From assembly GCF_900113735.1 (NCBI RefSeq), contig NZ_FOQM01000027.1:1-64000 (forward strand): a stretch of 64,000 bases of DNA, in the 5' to 3' direction. A program made the position numbers and the translations under genes. Origin of the DNA: Bradyrhizobium sp. Gha (GTDB taxonomy: Bacteria; Pseudomonadota; Alphaproteobacteria; Rhizobiales; Xanthobacteraceae). Positions 44,637 to 53,038 of the stretch are shown here, piece after piece (position 1 is the stretch's first letter; every line of letters starts with the position of its first letter). The notes under the pieces are model-generated. The model worked only from the letters and a program-made list of their open reading frames with translations. It did not search any database and was not told the DNA's origin.

Positions 44637-44837
44637 ATGGAAGCGAACCTAAAACACCGTGCAATCAGCAATCCGGGCGCGGCAGGACCGCTACTGCCAC
44701 TGCACCAGAAGCGTGCGGCAAAGGCTCCTGCTCGAAGGTGGACACGCATCAGTCCCACGGTCTCGTGGTATGGAAAAATACTCATCATCGGGGCCCTGCT
44801 GGTCACGTTCGGGTGGAGCTGTTTCACCTGTTCATAG
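44637..44837 (+). CDS. Putative small membrane protein
   Basis: A 66-residue frame from ATG 44637: basic N-terminal half (RWTRISPTVSWYGK), then a hydrophobic end (ILIIGALLVTFGWSCFTC). It could be a single-pass C-tail-anchored protein. No SD or homologue recognised; low certainty. Confidence 0.35.
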   Translation: MEANLKHRAISNPGAAGPLLPLHQKRAAKAPARRWTRISPTVSWYGKILIIGALLVTFGWSCFTCS

Positions 44838-44877
44838 CCCTTACGACCCTGGACTGATCCGGTCGGGAGGCGAAAGC

Positions 44878-45123
44878 ATGCGTCGCAATTTCACTTTGCC
44901 AGAGCTTGAGCACAGGCTGGATGAGCTCAAAGCCGGAACGCTTGTTCAGATCAGTCGTCAGGACTACGAGCGGCTGTTCGGGCTCAATGACGCAGCGCTA
45001 GGCCGCGTGCGCAACTTCGCCCGTTCTCACAGATGCACCGCGAGCTTCGCAGACACGGCGGTTCTGTTCAGAAAGCACGTTGCCGCAGCAGGACCGCAGA
45101 TCGAGCCGCTCGGGGAGCAATAG
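44878..45123 (+). CDS. Conserved small protein of rhizobia
   Basis: The 81-residue protein begins MRRNFTLPELEHRLDELKAG and continues LVQISRQDYERLFGLND, then ALGRVRNFARSH. GGGAGG lies seven bases before the ATG at 44878. I recognise the pattern from Bradyrhizobium hypothetical proteins, often close to stress genes. Function unknown. Confidence 0.78.
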   Translation: MRRNFTLPELEHRLDELKAGTLVQISRQDYERLFGLNDAALGRVRNFARSHRCTASFADTAVLFRKHVAAAGPQIEPLGEQ

Positions 45124-45190
45124 ATCGGCAAGAGATTGGTCCGATAGAGCGGCGCCACCGGTCTCCGCCATCGTTCAAGCAACTACCGCA

Positions 45191-45394
45191 TCAAGACGGG
45201 AAGTCAGCCGGCTGCACATCAATGCAATGAGCGTGTAGCGACCAATCCCGAATTTCGCGCAGTTGGGCAGAACTGTTGCGTTGCCAACGCGGTGCATCGG
45301 GCGCATCAATGTCAATGACGCGCTGGCAGGCCTCGCAGGGTTGCCCCTGATCGCCGAGTACGTCTTTGAGGAAGCAGACGGTGAAATGGGCCAT
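45191..45394 (-). CDS. Small conserved protein (MAHFTVCFLK-type)
   Basis: I start at ATG 45394, giving 67 residues: MAHFTVCFLKDVLGDQGQPC then EACQRVIDIDAPDA and IRDWSLHAHCIDVQ. The family of short proteins starting M(A/T)HFTVCF is common in Bradyrhizobium. The longer frame to 45469 is not supported. It lies convergent with the plus-strand gene at 44878. Confidence 0.68.
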   Translation of the reverse strand: MAHFTVCFLKDVLGDQGQPCEACQRVIDIDAPDAPRWQRNSSAQLREIRDWSLHAHCIDVQPADFPS

Positions 45395-45431
45395 GGCGCA
45401 CCTCGTTTCTCCGCGCCGAATCCGGCTGCAG

Positions 45432-46118
45432 TCAATAGACAAAGACCGGGGTTTCAAGCAGGTGGTCATTAACGGCCTGGACGCCGGGGATTGCCTCAGC
45501 GGCTATGCGAATTGCCGTCCGTTCCGCCAGTGACGGTGCGAAACCCCAGAGGTCGACCACTCCGTTCTGGACCGTGGCGTTCACATTGAACGTATGAGCC
45601 CACGGTTGCTTTTTGAGCTCGTCGAAGAACCTCTTCCTGATGGCTGCATCGGGAAGCGAAATCTCAAGCTTAGGCTTGGCGCTCGCAATTGCTTGAAGCA
45701 GGTTGGATCGGCTGACGATCCCGACGAGCTGACCTTCTCTGTTGACGATCGGGACGCGTTTGATCTGCCGTCCTTCGAGAAGCATTGCAATGTCGTTCAA
45801 TGGTGTCTCTGGCAACGCGGTCGCGACGTCTTGCGTCATGATGTCCTGCACTTTGATCGAATGCGATCTGATGTAATCAGTTGCCAGTTCGGCGTCGCCG
45901 GTAAGCCAGCTCAGCCACCAGGAGTAGGAGCGTTCGGTGCCGCTTTCCGCCCGGTGCATGAGATCGCCTTCACTCACAATTCCGAGAAGCTTGTTGTCGG
46001 AATCGACCACCGGTACCGCGCTGATCCGACGTTCCAACAGGATCTTCGCCACCTGTTGGACGGATGCGTTCGGGCCAACCGTCACGACCGGGGACACCAT
46101 GATATCGCGCGCTTGCAT
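45432..46118 (-). CDS. CBS-CBS-BON domain protein
   Basis: The 228-residue protein has a CBS pair: DIMVSPVVTVGPNASVQQVA to LGIVSEGDLMHRA, then DIMTQDVATALPETPLNDIA to LVGIVSRSNLLQAI, joined by a short insert (SWWLSWLTGDAEL). A BON domain (residues ~150-225) follows (VQNGVVDLWGFAPSLAERTA). CBS pairs bind adenylates such as AMP, ATP or SAM; BON domains bind membranes or phospholipids. The ATG at 46118 has GGAG six bases upstream. A perfect TTGAT-N4-ATCAA box lies 61 bases before it. Confidence 0.9.
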   Translation of the reverse strand: MQARDIMVSPVVTVGPNASVQQVAKILLERRISAVPVVDSDNKLLGIVSEGDLMHRAESGTERSYSWWLSWLTGDAELATDYIRSHSIKVQDIMTQDVATALPETPLNDIAMLLEGRQIKRVPIVNREGQLVGIVSRSNLLQAIASAKPKLEISLPDAAIRKRFFDELKKQPWAHTFNVNATVQNGVVDLWGFAPSLAERTAIRIAAEAIPGVQAVNDHLLETPVFVY

Positions 46119-46178
46119 GACAGGCTCCATGTCGGCTCATCAATTTCCGCGATCCTGCCGGATAGTGAGCCCTCCAGC

Positions 46179-46192
46179 TTGATCCGGATCAA
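46179..46192. promoter_or_regulatory. FixK/FNR-type box between divergent stress genes
   Basis: TTGATCCGGATCAA is a perfect palindrome and fits the Bradyrhizobium FixK2 consensus TTG(A/C)-N6-(T/G)CAA. It lies between the starts of the CBS-BON gene (46118, minus) and the attachment gene (46247, plus), about 55-60 bases from each, suited to both directions. Confidence 0.8.
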
Positions 46193-46246
46193 TCGGCTCG
46201 GTCGAAGTAGCGATAGCAATTGGCAGTATTCACGGAGGAGGCCGGA

Positions 46247-46690
46247 ATGGTCAGGATCCCGCATCGCGCAGTCGTGTTCGTAGGTGATGGACGGAAGGCG
46301 CTATTTCTGCGCAACGAGGGCGACGAAAAGTTTCCGAGCTTGAAGACGGACCGGGTGTTTGAACACGAAAATCCTTCGACCCATTCACAAGGGAGCGATC
46401 GGCCGGGTCGTGTCAGCAAGGCTTCCCATTCGTCCCAAAGAAGTGCCGTCGAGACGACCGATTGGCACGAGCTCGAGGAGAGCCGCTTCGCAAAGCAGGT
46501 CGCGGCGGCCGCTGAACGTCTCATCCGCAGCGAGCAGTCGACGCGGCTCATCGTCGTTGCACCACCGCGGACCTTGGCAGAGCTTCGGTCCGCTTTCCAT
46601 GACGATGTCAAGCGCCGGATCATCGGCGAGCTAGACAAGGAGCTCACCAAGCACCCGGTCGGCGAGATCGAAAAGCATCTCCAAGGCTAG
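46247..46690 (+). CDS. Host-attachment-type protein (PF10116-like)
   Basis: The 147-residue protein starts with HRAVVFVGDGRKALFLRNEG, has GRVSKASHSSQRSAVETTDW in the middle, and ends with HDDVKRRIIGELDKELTKHP. This is the layout of proteins first linked to attachment to host cells in Agrobacterium (AtsE-like). The AGG at a usual distance before ATG 46247 decides the start. Shares the FixK box with the divergent CBS-BON gene. Confidence 0.8.
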   Translation: MVRIPHRAVVFVGDGRKALFLRNEGDEKFPSLKTDRVFEHENPSTHSQGSDRPGRVSKASHSSQRSAVETTDWHELEESRFAKQVAAAAERLIRSEQSTRLIVVAPPRTLAELRSAFHDDVKRRIIGELDKELTKHPVGEIEKHLQG

Positions 46691-46937
46691 TGCGGCGGAT
46701 AGATCCTCGTGGACGCGGTTTGGTCTTGCTCAACCGGCCATCAGGCAAATTGGCCCCGCTCTCGGGGAAGACTGTCAACTTTGTGAGCAAGTCGACAGGT
46801 TTGAATCGCTTCGAAATGCTATTCACGGATTAAGATCGGCCGACCATCAGTGTCTCGCCATCGACCTGGTCGACCCGGAAGTCTTCTATTGAACGCGCAG
46901 AGGCTGCAGCGAAGAGCGGAGCTCCGTAGAATCTGGC
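46691..46937. other. Intergenic region, no recognised feature
   Basis: About 250 bases after the attachment gene. No terminator with a T-run or ORF of note is seen. Confidence 0.4.
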
Positions 46938-47117
46938 TTAGCTTTGCAGATCGGCAGTGCGCCGATCTGCCTCCGGCAGTTGACGCTCTAGCCAATCGGC
47001 AATGGCTTTGTACTCCCTTTTCATTTTTTCGAGTTCTTCTCTCGTTTCTTTGTGCTGCGTAAGGGCCACCTGCACTTGGCAAGTCCGCTCCAACTCGCGG
47101 TACACGCGATGAGGCAT
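46938..47117 (-). CDS. Small basic helical protein
   Basis: A 59-residue protein from ATG 47117 with GGGAGG six bases upstream: MPHRVYRELERTCQVQVALT then KETREELEKMKREYKAIADW and LERQLPEADRRT. One long helix. A longer frame to 47156 is not needed. Unknown function. Confidence 0.6.
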   Translation of the reverse strand: MPHRVYRELERTCQVQVALTQHKETREELEKMKREYKAIADWLERQLPEADRRTADLQS

Positions 47118-47372
47118 GGCGACCTCCCTGTCACTAAGGCTGCCGCAAGTAAGCACCTATTTCTGGATTCAGGAATTTACCCATGTGAATCATCGGACGA
47201 TTTGTGCCTCTCGGGAAAGGCTCTTGTGTTTTCCTCCCGAGGAACGCGTCGGGCACAGGAAATCGCATCAGGATGTCTCGGGCTTTCCTGACGATCTCTC
47301 GTAACCGTCCAATCTCGTCGATTTCTTGTTAGGACGGCAGATGAAGGACAGGTAGTGGGGTAACTCGGCGGG

Positions 47373-48968
47373 CTACTCCTGCTCAAGCGCTCGTCGGAGT
47401 TTCCGCACGATCACACCTCGCGCGCGCTCGTCCGCCGCAGCCTCAATCTGGTCATTGATATCGAGGATCAGTTTGGACATGTCATTGTGCCAATCGAGGT
47501 TGACGACGGCATCCGGAGAAAGCCTTCGCGGTCGAGCCACATCGACCGGCGTTGGTGCGGCTGTCGACAGGTCATAGGCATCGTCCAGCATAGGCGTGAA
47601 GATCTGGGCGGTCGGAACGGTTCGCTCCGCGACCCGGTTCAAGAGACCTCCTAGCGCTCTCTCTTCACCATGGACCATGAAGAGGCCGCGACGGATGGGG
47701 CGCCTGGCGGCGATCCACCGAGCGAGTTCTGGGCCGTCAGCGTGCCCCGAGTATTCGTCGATATATCGAATTCTTGCTCCGACCTTGACCTCCTCGCCCT
47801 GGATCCTCACTGCCTTCGCGCCATCGCTCAGGAAGCGGCCGAGGGTGCCTTGCGCCTGGAATCCCGTGAGCAGAACCGTGCATTCCTTGCGCCACAACCA
47901 CCGCTTCAGGTGATGGCGGATACGGCCAGCATCGCACATTCCGCTCGCGGCAACGATGATGTGAAAGCCGGAGAACCTGGCGATCGCCTTGCTCTCGTCG
48001 ACAGTTTCCGTGAAGTGCAACTGGGGAGAGGTCAGGAGCCGCTCGATGTCGATGTGCGGATCGAGGCTGGCGGCGTGGTTCCGGAAAACCTCGGTGGCGC
48101 GAATGGCCAAGGGTGAATCCAGGAAGATCGGTGCCGCCGGGATCTCGTTGCGCGCCATCAGATCGGTCAGGTCAGCGATGAGCTCTTGAGTTCGTTCGAC
48201 TGCGAAGGCCGGAATCAGAAGTGCGCCACGCGCCGCGGCGGCGTCGCGCACTTCCTGAGCCAGGTGCGAGCGGCGCACGGCCGGCGTCGTCGCTGGCCGA
48301 TCGGTGTCACCATACGTGGATTCGCAAAATACATAGTCCAGGTCGGTAGGCCCTTCTGGAAGGGGCTCCAACAATTTGGCGTCGGGGCCGATATCCCCTG
48401 ACATCAACACTCGCAACGGGCGTTCACCTGCGCCTTGATCCGGGATTTCGAGTTCAATCGATGCCGAGCCAAGCAAATGGCCTGCATTCCAATAGCGAGC
48501 GCGCACGCCCGGTATCACCGGGTACCATGACTGGTACTCGACTGGCCGAAACGCATCGAGCGCCGCGATGGCATCTGCTTGCGTATAAATAGGCGAGACG
48601 GCGGCTCGCCGCCGTGCAGCATTCCTGCGGTTCAGGGCGAGAACTTCGGTCTCCTGAATGTTGCCAGAGTCGGGCAGCATGTAGGAGCAAAGATCTATGG
48701 TGCCGCGAGTGGCGAAGATCGGGCCCGAGAAGCCGTCTCGCTTGAGCTTCGGTAACAGGCCGCTGTGATCGATGTGAGTGTGTGTAAGTAATACGGCGTC
48801 GATATCAGATGGATGAAATGGGAATGCGCCGTAGTTTAGCGCTTTCAGTGTCTTCGGTCCCTGGAAGATTCCGCAATCCACGAGAAATCGTCCGCTGGGC
48901 GTATTGAAGAGATAGCAGGAGCCGGTCACGGTGCGGGCGGCCCCGCAAATCTGGACTGTGATGCTCAC
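47373..48968 (-). CDS. Metallo-beta-lactamase/beta-CASP RNase (CPSF-type)
   Basis: A 531-residue nuclease. Metal motifs of the lactamase part: LLTHTHIDHSG near residue 60 with two zinc His pairs, NAGHLLGS near 165 and GDIG. The beta-CASP part holds PAFAVERTQE, ASGMCDAGRI and VLLTGFQAQGTLG, and the RMMBL end has SGHAD and MVHGE. Such proteins cut RNA endo- or exonucleolytically, like YsgB/RNase J relatives. Its start overlaps the PRPP synthase stop by four bases (ATGA). It is the third gene of the operon. Confidence 0.9.
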   Translation of the reverse strand: MSITVQICGAARTVTGSCYLFNTPSGRFLVDCGIFQGPKTLKALNYGAFPFHPSDIDAVLLTHTHIDHSGLLPKLKRDGFSGPIFATRGTIDLCSYMLPDSGNIQETEVLALNRRNAARRRAAVSPIYTQADAIAALDAFRPVEYQSWYPVIPGVRARYWNAGHLLGSASIELEIPDQGAGERPLRVLMSGDIGPDAKLLEPLPEGPTDLDYVFCESTYGDTDRPATTPAVRRSHLAQEVRDAAAARGALLIPAFAVERTQELIADLTDLMARNEIPAAPIFLDSPLAIRATEVFRNHAASLDPHIDIERLLTSPQLHFTETVDESKAIARFSGFHIIVAASGMCDAGRIRHHLKRWLWRKECTVLLTGFQAQGTLGRFLSDGAKAVRIQGEEVKVGARIRYIDEYSGHADGPELARWIAARRPIRRGLFMVHGEERALGGLLNRVAERTVPTAQIFTPMLDDAYDLSTAAPTPVDVARPRRLSPDAVVNLDWHNDMSKLILDINDQIEAAADERARGVIVRKLRRALEQE

Positions 48969-49885
48969 ATTAGCCTCTCATTCTCGTGCACGCCGACCAC
49001 CCTCCTGCGCAGCGCGCGAGCGAGGAGAGCGTTCAAGCTGATGGCGTTTGTGGGATGCGGTACGCTGTTCGTGGACCTCATGGAACGGATACCGGCGCCG
49101 CCGAATGTCTTCATAAGCAAAGGAGGAAAAAGCGCATGCACGACGATCACGTCGATGGACGAAGATCCCCGCGCTCTAAGAGCCCGCGCACAGGCGGTGA
49201 GCGTTCCGCCGGACGACACAATGTCATCGATGAGCAGCGCCCGGCGACCGGCAAACATCGCCGGGTCCATAAACGCGATCTGCACCTCTTGATCGCCTCG
49301 GCGTACCTTCTTTGCAACGCTATAGGGAAGTCCGAGCCGACCAGCGATGTCGGCTACCCATGTGCGAGACTCTTCATCTGGCCCAACTACTACGGTTTCC
49401 CGAGATACTTTATCGGCGCGAAGCAGAGCTTCGATCGCAGGAGCGGCCGACAGATTGTCCGCTTCAGCTCCAGGGAAGACGCTGGCAAGGCTGGACGTGC
49501 GATGGAGATGTGCATCGAATGTTATCACGCGATTGAAGTTTGTCGCCAGAAGATCGCCGATGGCACGCTGGCTGATTGCTTCACCCGGATGGAATGCTGC
49601 GTCCTGGCGCATGTAGCCCAAATAGGGCGAAGCGAGCACCAGCCGTTCGGCTCCATTGCGTCGCAAGGCCACCGCGGCGAAAAGCAGAGCGATTAATTTT
49701 TCGTTGGGTTGATTCAGCGAGCAACAGACGATTGTGGTCTTCCCCGCCGGACCGACAGTTGTCCGCAACTCGCCATCCGGAAATCGGTGCAGATCGATCG
49801 CGTTCCCGTCAATGTCGAGTGCCTTCGCAAGCCGGGGTCCAAAATGAGCTGAGCTCGGCATCCATTGAACAGCACAGGAGTTCAC
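48965..49885 (-). CDS. prs: Ribose-phosphate diphosphokinase (PRPP synthase), archaeal-like
   Basis: The 306-residue enzyme makes PRPP from ribose 5-phosphate and ATP. ATP-loop HRFPDGELRTTV, then SPYLGYMRQDAAFHPGEAIS, the flexible-loop Lys-Arg in VAKKVRRGD and the PRPP motif LLIDDIVSSGGTLTA. The ...FHPGEAIS form resembles archaeal enzymes (RFKPGEPIS) more than the housekeeping bacterial ones (KPREPIS). Starts at GTG 49885 with GGAGG upstream, overlapping the stop of the phosphorylase gene. This is a second, specialised PRPP synthase. Confidence 0.9.
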   Translation of the reverse strand: MNSCAVQWMPSSAHFGPRLAKALDIDGNAIDLHRFPDGELRTTVGPAGKTTIVCCSLNQPNEKLIALLFAAVALRRNGAERLVLASPYLGYMRQDAAFHPGEAISQRAIGDLLATNFNRVITFDAHLHRTSSLASVFPGAEADNLSAAPAIEALLRADKVSRETVVVGPDEESRTWVADIAGRLGLPYSVAKKVRRGDQEVQIAFMDPAMFAGRRALLIDDIVSSGGTLTACARALRARGSSSIDVIVVHALFPPLLMKTFGGAGIRSMRSTNSVPHPTNAISLNALLARALRRRVVGVHENERLM

Positions 49886-51414
49886 GCTGTTCCTCCAGCC
49901 TGGGCATTGATCTGGTAACCAGTGTCCAGCTTGGCCATGCCGACTGCGAGGTCAAACCCCGATGGCTCGAACGCGTGGATCCGAAACAGCGGTTCCCCCT
50001 GCTGGACGCGGTTGCCGATTTTCTTGAACAATTTGATGCCGGCTCCCTTGTCGAGCGGTGCGCCGGCAGTCCTCGCCAGCCGGTTGAGGCGCAGACAATC
50101 GATCGAGGAGACGACCCCATCTCGTTCGGCCTGCACGTCGATGACGAGGTTGCCGAGCTGGCTCGTGGAGGGCGCCGGTCCTTGCACCTCGATGATCTTC
50201 ACCATTTGCCGGAGCGCCGCCCCGCTGTTCAAGAGCTCGCAAGCACGCACATAACCTGCTCCGCCGCGCAGGCCGGGATCCTGTTCCAGGAGATGAGCTG
50301 CAAGCCGCAGCGATTTTTCGCGAAGGTCGCGCGGTGCACTGGGCTCATTGGCGAGCACCGCCATCACATCCTGCGCTTCGAGCACCGGGCCGATCCCGCT
50401 GCCGATGGGCTGTCGTCCATCGGTGGTCACGACCTCCACTTCAAGGCCGAACCGATCGCCGACGAACTGGAAAAGCTTGCGGAGCCGCATGGCTTCCGAT
50501 GCTGTTGTGACCTTCGCGTTTGGTCCAACAGGGAGGTCGACCAGAAGATGGGTCGACCCGGCCGCGAGCTTCTTCGACATGATGGAGGCGACCATCTGCT
50601 CGTGGGTATCGAGCGCAAGGGGACGCTCGACACTGATCAGGATGTCGTCTGCCGGAGACAGATTGACGTGGCCGCCCCACGCGAGACAGCCGTTGCATGA
50701 CGCGACGACCTCCTTCATCGCCTCAACGCTGAGGTCGACACGTGCCAACACTTCCATCGTGTCGGCCGTTCCAGCGGGCGAAGTAATGGCCCGCGAGGAC
50801 GTTTTCGGTATCGTCAGCCCGTGCGCGGCCACGATCGGGACGACGATCATGGACGTGCGGTTGCCCGGGATGCCGCCAATGCAGTGCTTATCGACGACGG
50901 TCTTCGAGCTCCATCTGAGCTGCGTGCCGGCTCTTGCCATGGCCTCCGTCAGCGCGATCAGCTCTCCGGATGTCATGAAATTGGCGGAGCTGACCAGGAA
51001 TGCGGCGGTTTCCATGTCTGAATAGCGATAGTGCGCGAGGTCGTCCACAATTGCGCCGATCTCGGCAGGCTCAAGCGTCTTCCCCTGTATCTTGGCGCGC
51101 ACTGCGTCCAGGCTGGGCGGTGAGGGAGCAGGCGCGACCGAGATGTGGGTGCCGGCCGGCTGTCCAAAGCGTCGAAAGGCGGGCTCTGCCATACCGAGTT
51201 CGTCCGGCCCGACCAGGCCGTCGTCGTCGGTTAGGAGCACGGTTGCAAGTTGAGTATTCGAGCCGCTGCGGAGCTCGACCCTTGAAAAACCTCGAAAGAG
51301 TTCGGGACGCAGGGCCGTAGACCGGCGGGAGATCACGACGACATTTTCCCGGCCCGTATCGAGGCTGACGCGGCGGGATTTGAGTTGTGCGCGGCCGGGC
51401 GGAGCACAGGTCAT
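49882..51414 (-). CDS. AMP phosphorylase-type nucleoside phosphorylase
   Basis: The 510-residue protein belongs to the thymidine phosphorylase fold but is of the archaeal AMP phosphorylase type: it is longer than DeoA (about 440) with an extra N-terminal domain of about 85 residues. It has DKHCIGGIPGNRTSMIVVP and then KTSSRAITSPAGTADTMEV; classical thymidine phosphorylases differ in this loop. AMP phosphorylase splits NMP with phosphate into base and ribose 1,5-bisphosphate. The ATG at 51414 is used; a TTG lies at 51441. It heads the operon, with a FixK-like box 52-65 bases upstream. Confidence 0.88.
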   Translation of the reverse strand: MTCAPPGRAQLKSRRVSLDTGRENVVVISRRSTALRPELFRGFSRVELRSGSNTQLATVLLTDDDGLVGPDELGMAEPAFRRFGQPAGTHISVAPAPSPPSLDAVRAKIQGKTLEPAEIGAIVDDLAHYRYSDMETAAFLVSSANFMTSGELIALTEAMARAGTQLRWSSKTVVDKHCIGGIPGNRTSMIVVPIVAAHGLTIPKTSSRAITSPAGTADTMEVLARVDLSVEAMKEVVASCNGCLAWGGHVNLSPADDILISVERPLALDTHEQMVASIMSKKLAAGSTHLLVDLPVGPNAKVTTASEAMRLRKLFQFVGDRFGLEVEVVTTDGRQPIGSGIGPVLEAQDVMAVLANEPSAPRDLREKSLRLAAHLLEQDPGLRGGAGYVRACELLNSGAALRQMVKIIEVQGPAPSTSQLGNLVIDVQAERDGVVSSIDCLRLNRLARTAGAPLDKGAGIKLFKKIGNRVQQGEPLFRIHAFEPSGFDLAVGMAKLDTGYQINAQAGGTA

Positions 51415-51465
51415 CACGAGCTCTCTATCGCAGAAAATCAAGAATAGAGCTCGCCGGGGCGACCG

Positions 51466-51479
51466 ACTTGCGGCAAATC
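51466..51479 (-). promoter_or_regulatory. FixK2-type box upstream of the phosphorylase operon
   Basis: TTGCGGCAAATCAA fits TTG(A/C)-N6-(T/G)CAA exactly but is a weak palindrome. It lies 52 bases from the phosphorylase start, a typical distance. It is the least certain of the seven boxes. Confidence 0.55.
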
Positions 51480-51521
51480 AAGTAACCCAGCTCGCGAGAA
51501 AAGCGTCGAGAATTGCTCATC

Positions 51522-51702
51522 TCAGCGAGAGGAGGCTGCCCGCAACGTCTCCAAGTAGGCCACTATGGCCTCGACCTGGTACTCGGAAAGCCGCGGATTG
51601 GGCATGGCTTGATCAGGCCCGAGGCGGCGATGATTTGATGTCAGAAACGTTCGTAGCCCATCCGAGGAAAACGATGATCGGCTCCCAATCTCCGTAAACC
51701 GG
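51522..51702 (-). pseudogene. C-terminal remnant of a class I cytochrome c
   Basis: In the frame not used by the longer ORF, the minus strand encodes PRFTEIGSRSSFSSDGLRTF, then TSNHRRLGPDQAMPNPRLSEY and VEAIVAYLETLRAASS before a TGA at 51522. This is the distal half of a small cytochrome c, including the Met ligand in MPN. The CxxCH heme motif of the N-terminal half is absent. The next upstream ORF is joined to it out of frame, apparently by a deletion. Confidence 0.78.
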
Positions 51703-52023
51703 GGCGTAGGCCTTGTTGAATGCTGCTATGTCCTTGGATTGTAGAGCCTGCCGGACGGCCTGGAGCTGTTCCTTCGTGCGACTGGCTCGCGATTGATCGG
51801 CCAAAAGCCTGCCTGTGGCTTCGAGGTTGCTGTCGATCTGTTGAAGCTCGTAGTTTGCCAAGCCCCAGTTGCTGAGCTTGCCCGCAAACCACAGCTTTGC
51901 GTGCTGAAGCTGAATTTTGGTCATGATGTCCGACAGTGTTGTGGACACGTCGGCCGGCGCCCCGGCGCGGGAGGCCGATAACGTTACTAAGATCGCGACC
52001 AACAGAAGAAATCGCAGGCGCAT
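51613..52023 (-). CDS. Exported protein, 3' end replaced by a deletion junction
   Basis: A 136-residue frame with signal peptide MRLRFLLLVAILVTLSASRA. The mature part has DIMTKIQLQHAKLWFAGKLS, NWGLANYELQQI and ALQSKDIAAFNKAYA. Relatives with this N-terminal helical domain usually end with a CxxCH heme site; here the sequence after AFNKAYA (about 51700) is the first frame of a cytochrome c remnant. So the last 25 residues are probably not original and the heme site is lost. The gene is likely non-functional or changed. Confidence 0.6.
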   Translation of the reverse strand: MRLRFLLLVAILVTLSASRAGAPADVSTTLSDIMTKIQLQHAKLWFAGKLSNWGLANYELQQIDSNLEATGRLLADQSRASRTKEQLQAVRQALQSKDIAAFNKAYAPVYGDWEPIIVFLGWATNVSDIKSSPPRA

Positions 52024-52077
52024 GATCGATAGTTTCCGATGTCGGCGATCTAGTTCGCATGTTCATTCGTCCTAGCG

Positions 52078-52091
52078 TTGATTTCGATCAA
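52078..52091. promoter_or_regulatory. FixK/FNR-type box, perfect palindrome
   Basis: TTGATTTCGATCAA, between the divergent genes at 52023 and 52143, 52 bases before the CBS-BON gene start. Perfect FNR/FixK form. Confidence 0.8.
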
Positions 52092-52142
52092 GATGTGATT
52101 TAGCCCGGGAAATATCTCTGGGCTCTTTCCGGAGTGAACCAT

Positions 52143-52901
52143 ATGCGCGCCCATCACATCATGTCCCGGCGAGTCCTGACGATAAGGCCAGAGGCTCCGG
52201 TCTCGGACGCGATCAAATTGATGCTTGCGCATCATATCAGTGGTCTGCCAGTCGTGGACGCGGCAGGAAGCCTGGTGGGCATGCTGTGCGAGAGCGATTT
52301 TGTCAGACGGGGTGAAATCGGGACCGCGCACGAGCGCAATCGATTGCTTTCGATGCTGATGGGATCAGAGCGGGTCGCTGGAGAGTTCGTGAAGGAGCGC
52401 GGACGCAAGGTGGAGCAGGTAATGAGCCGTGGGCTTGTGACCACCACTGAGCAGGCGCAGCTCAATGAAGTGGCGGACATGATGGAGCGGCGGCACCTGA
52501 ACCACATTCCGGTCATGCGCGATAACCGCATCGTTGGTATCATCACACGAACCGACTTCCTGTCAGCTGTCGCTGGATCGCTGATCGGCGTTTCAGGCTA
52601 TTCCGGAGGGGACAATAAGCTCCGCCGAGCGGTCCTCGCGGCTTTGGCCAAGATCGCCTGGCAGCCGATCGGGCTGAATATCAGAGTGAAGGACGGTGTG
52701 GTCTTGTTGCGTGGCGTCATCTCGGGTGAGAACGCGCATCGGGCCGTCATTGTGACTTGCGAGAACGTGCCGGGCGTTGGTCGCGTAGACGACCAGCTCT
52801 ACCTTCAGTCCACGCGCCCCGACCCTGAGGACGAATACGGCGGGGGTGATTTCGTATCGCTCCCCATGGAGCCGTCCACGCTAGATGATGAGCCGCTATA
52901 A
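52143..52901 (+). CDS. CBS-CBS-BON domain protein
   Basis: The 252-residue paralogue of the protein at 45432. CBS 1 reads HIMSRRVLTIRPEAPVSDAI, then VGMLCESDFVRRGEIG; CBS 2 reads VMSRGLVTTTEQAQLNEVAD with VGIITRTDFLSAVAG. The BON domain is at 175-235 (IRVKDGVVLLRGVISGENAH). The GGAG eight bases before ATG 52143 decides the start. A FixK box is in front. Probably senses adenylate level. Confidence 0.9.
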   Translation: MRAHHIMSRRVLTIRPEAPVSDAIKLMLAHHISGLPVVDAAGSLVGMLCESDFVRRGEIGTAHERNRLLSMLMGSERVAGEFVKERGRKVEQVMSRGLVTTTEQAQLNEVADMMERRHLNHIPVMRDNRIVGIITRTDFLSAVAGSLIGVSGYSGGDNKLRRAVLAALAKIAWQPIGLNIRVKDGVVLLRGVISGENAHRAVIVTCENVPGVGRVDDQLYLQSTRPDPEDEYGGGDFVSLPMEPSTLDDEPL

Positions 52902-53038
52902 GGGTCTATAGGCGCTCAGCGGATGGGTATTCGGTCTCCGCTGATGACAGAGATCTATAGAGACGCTCCCACCTTTGCGCTTCCGAAATCATAAATGACC
53001 TTGATGAGTTCGTTCGTCGGTCGATGTCCTCTGCCCTG

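Noticed and set aside
49882..51414. Calling the phosphorylase thymidine phosphorylase (deoA)
   Set aside because: Length, extra N-terminal domain and the KTSSRAITSPAGTAD loop fit the AMP phosphorylase type instead; substrate remains to be tested.
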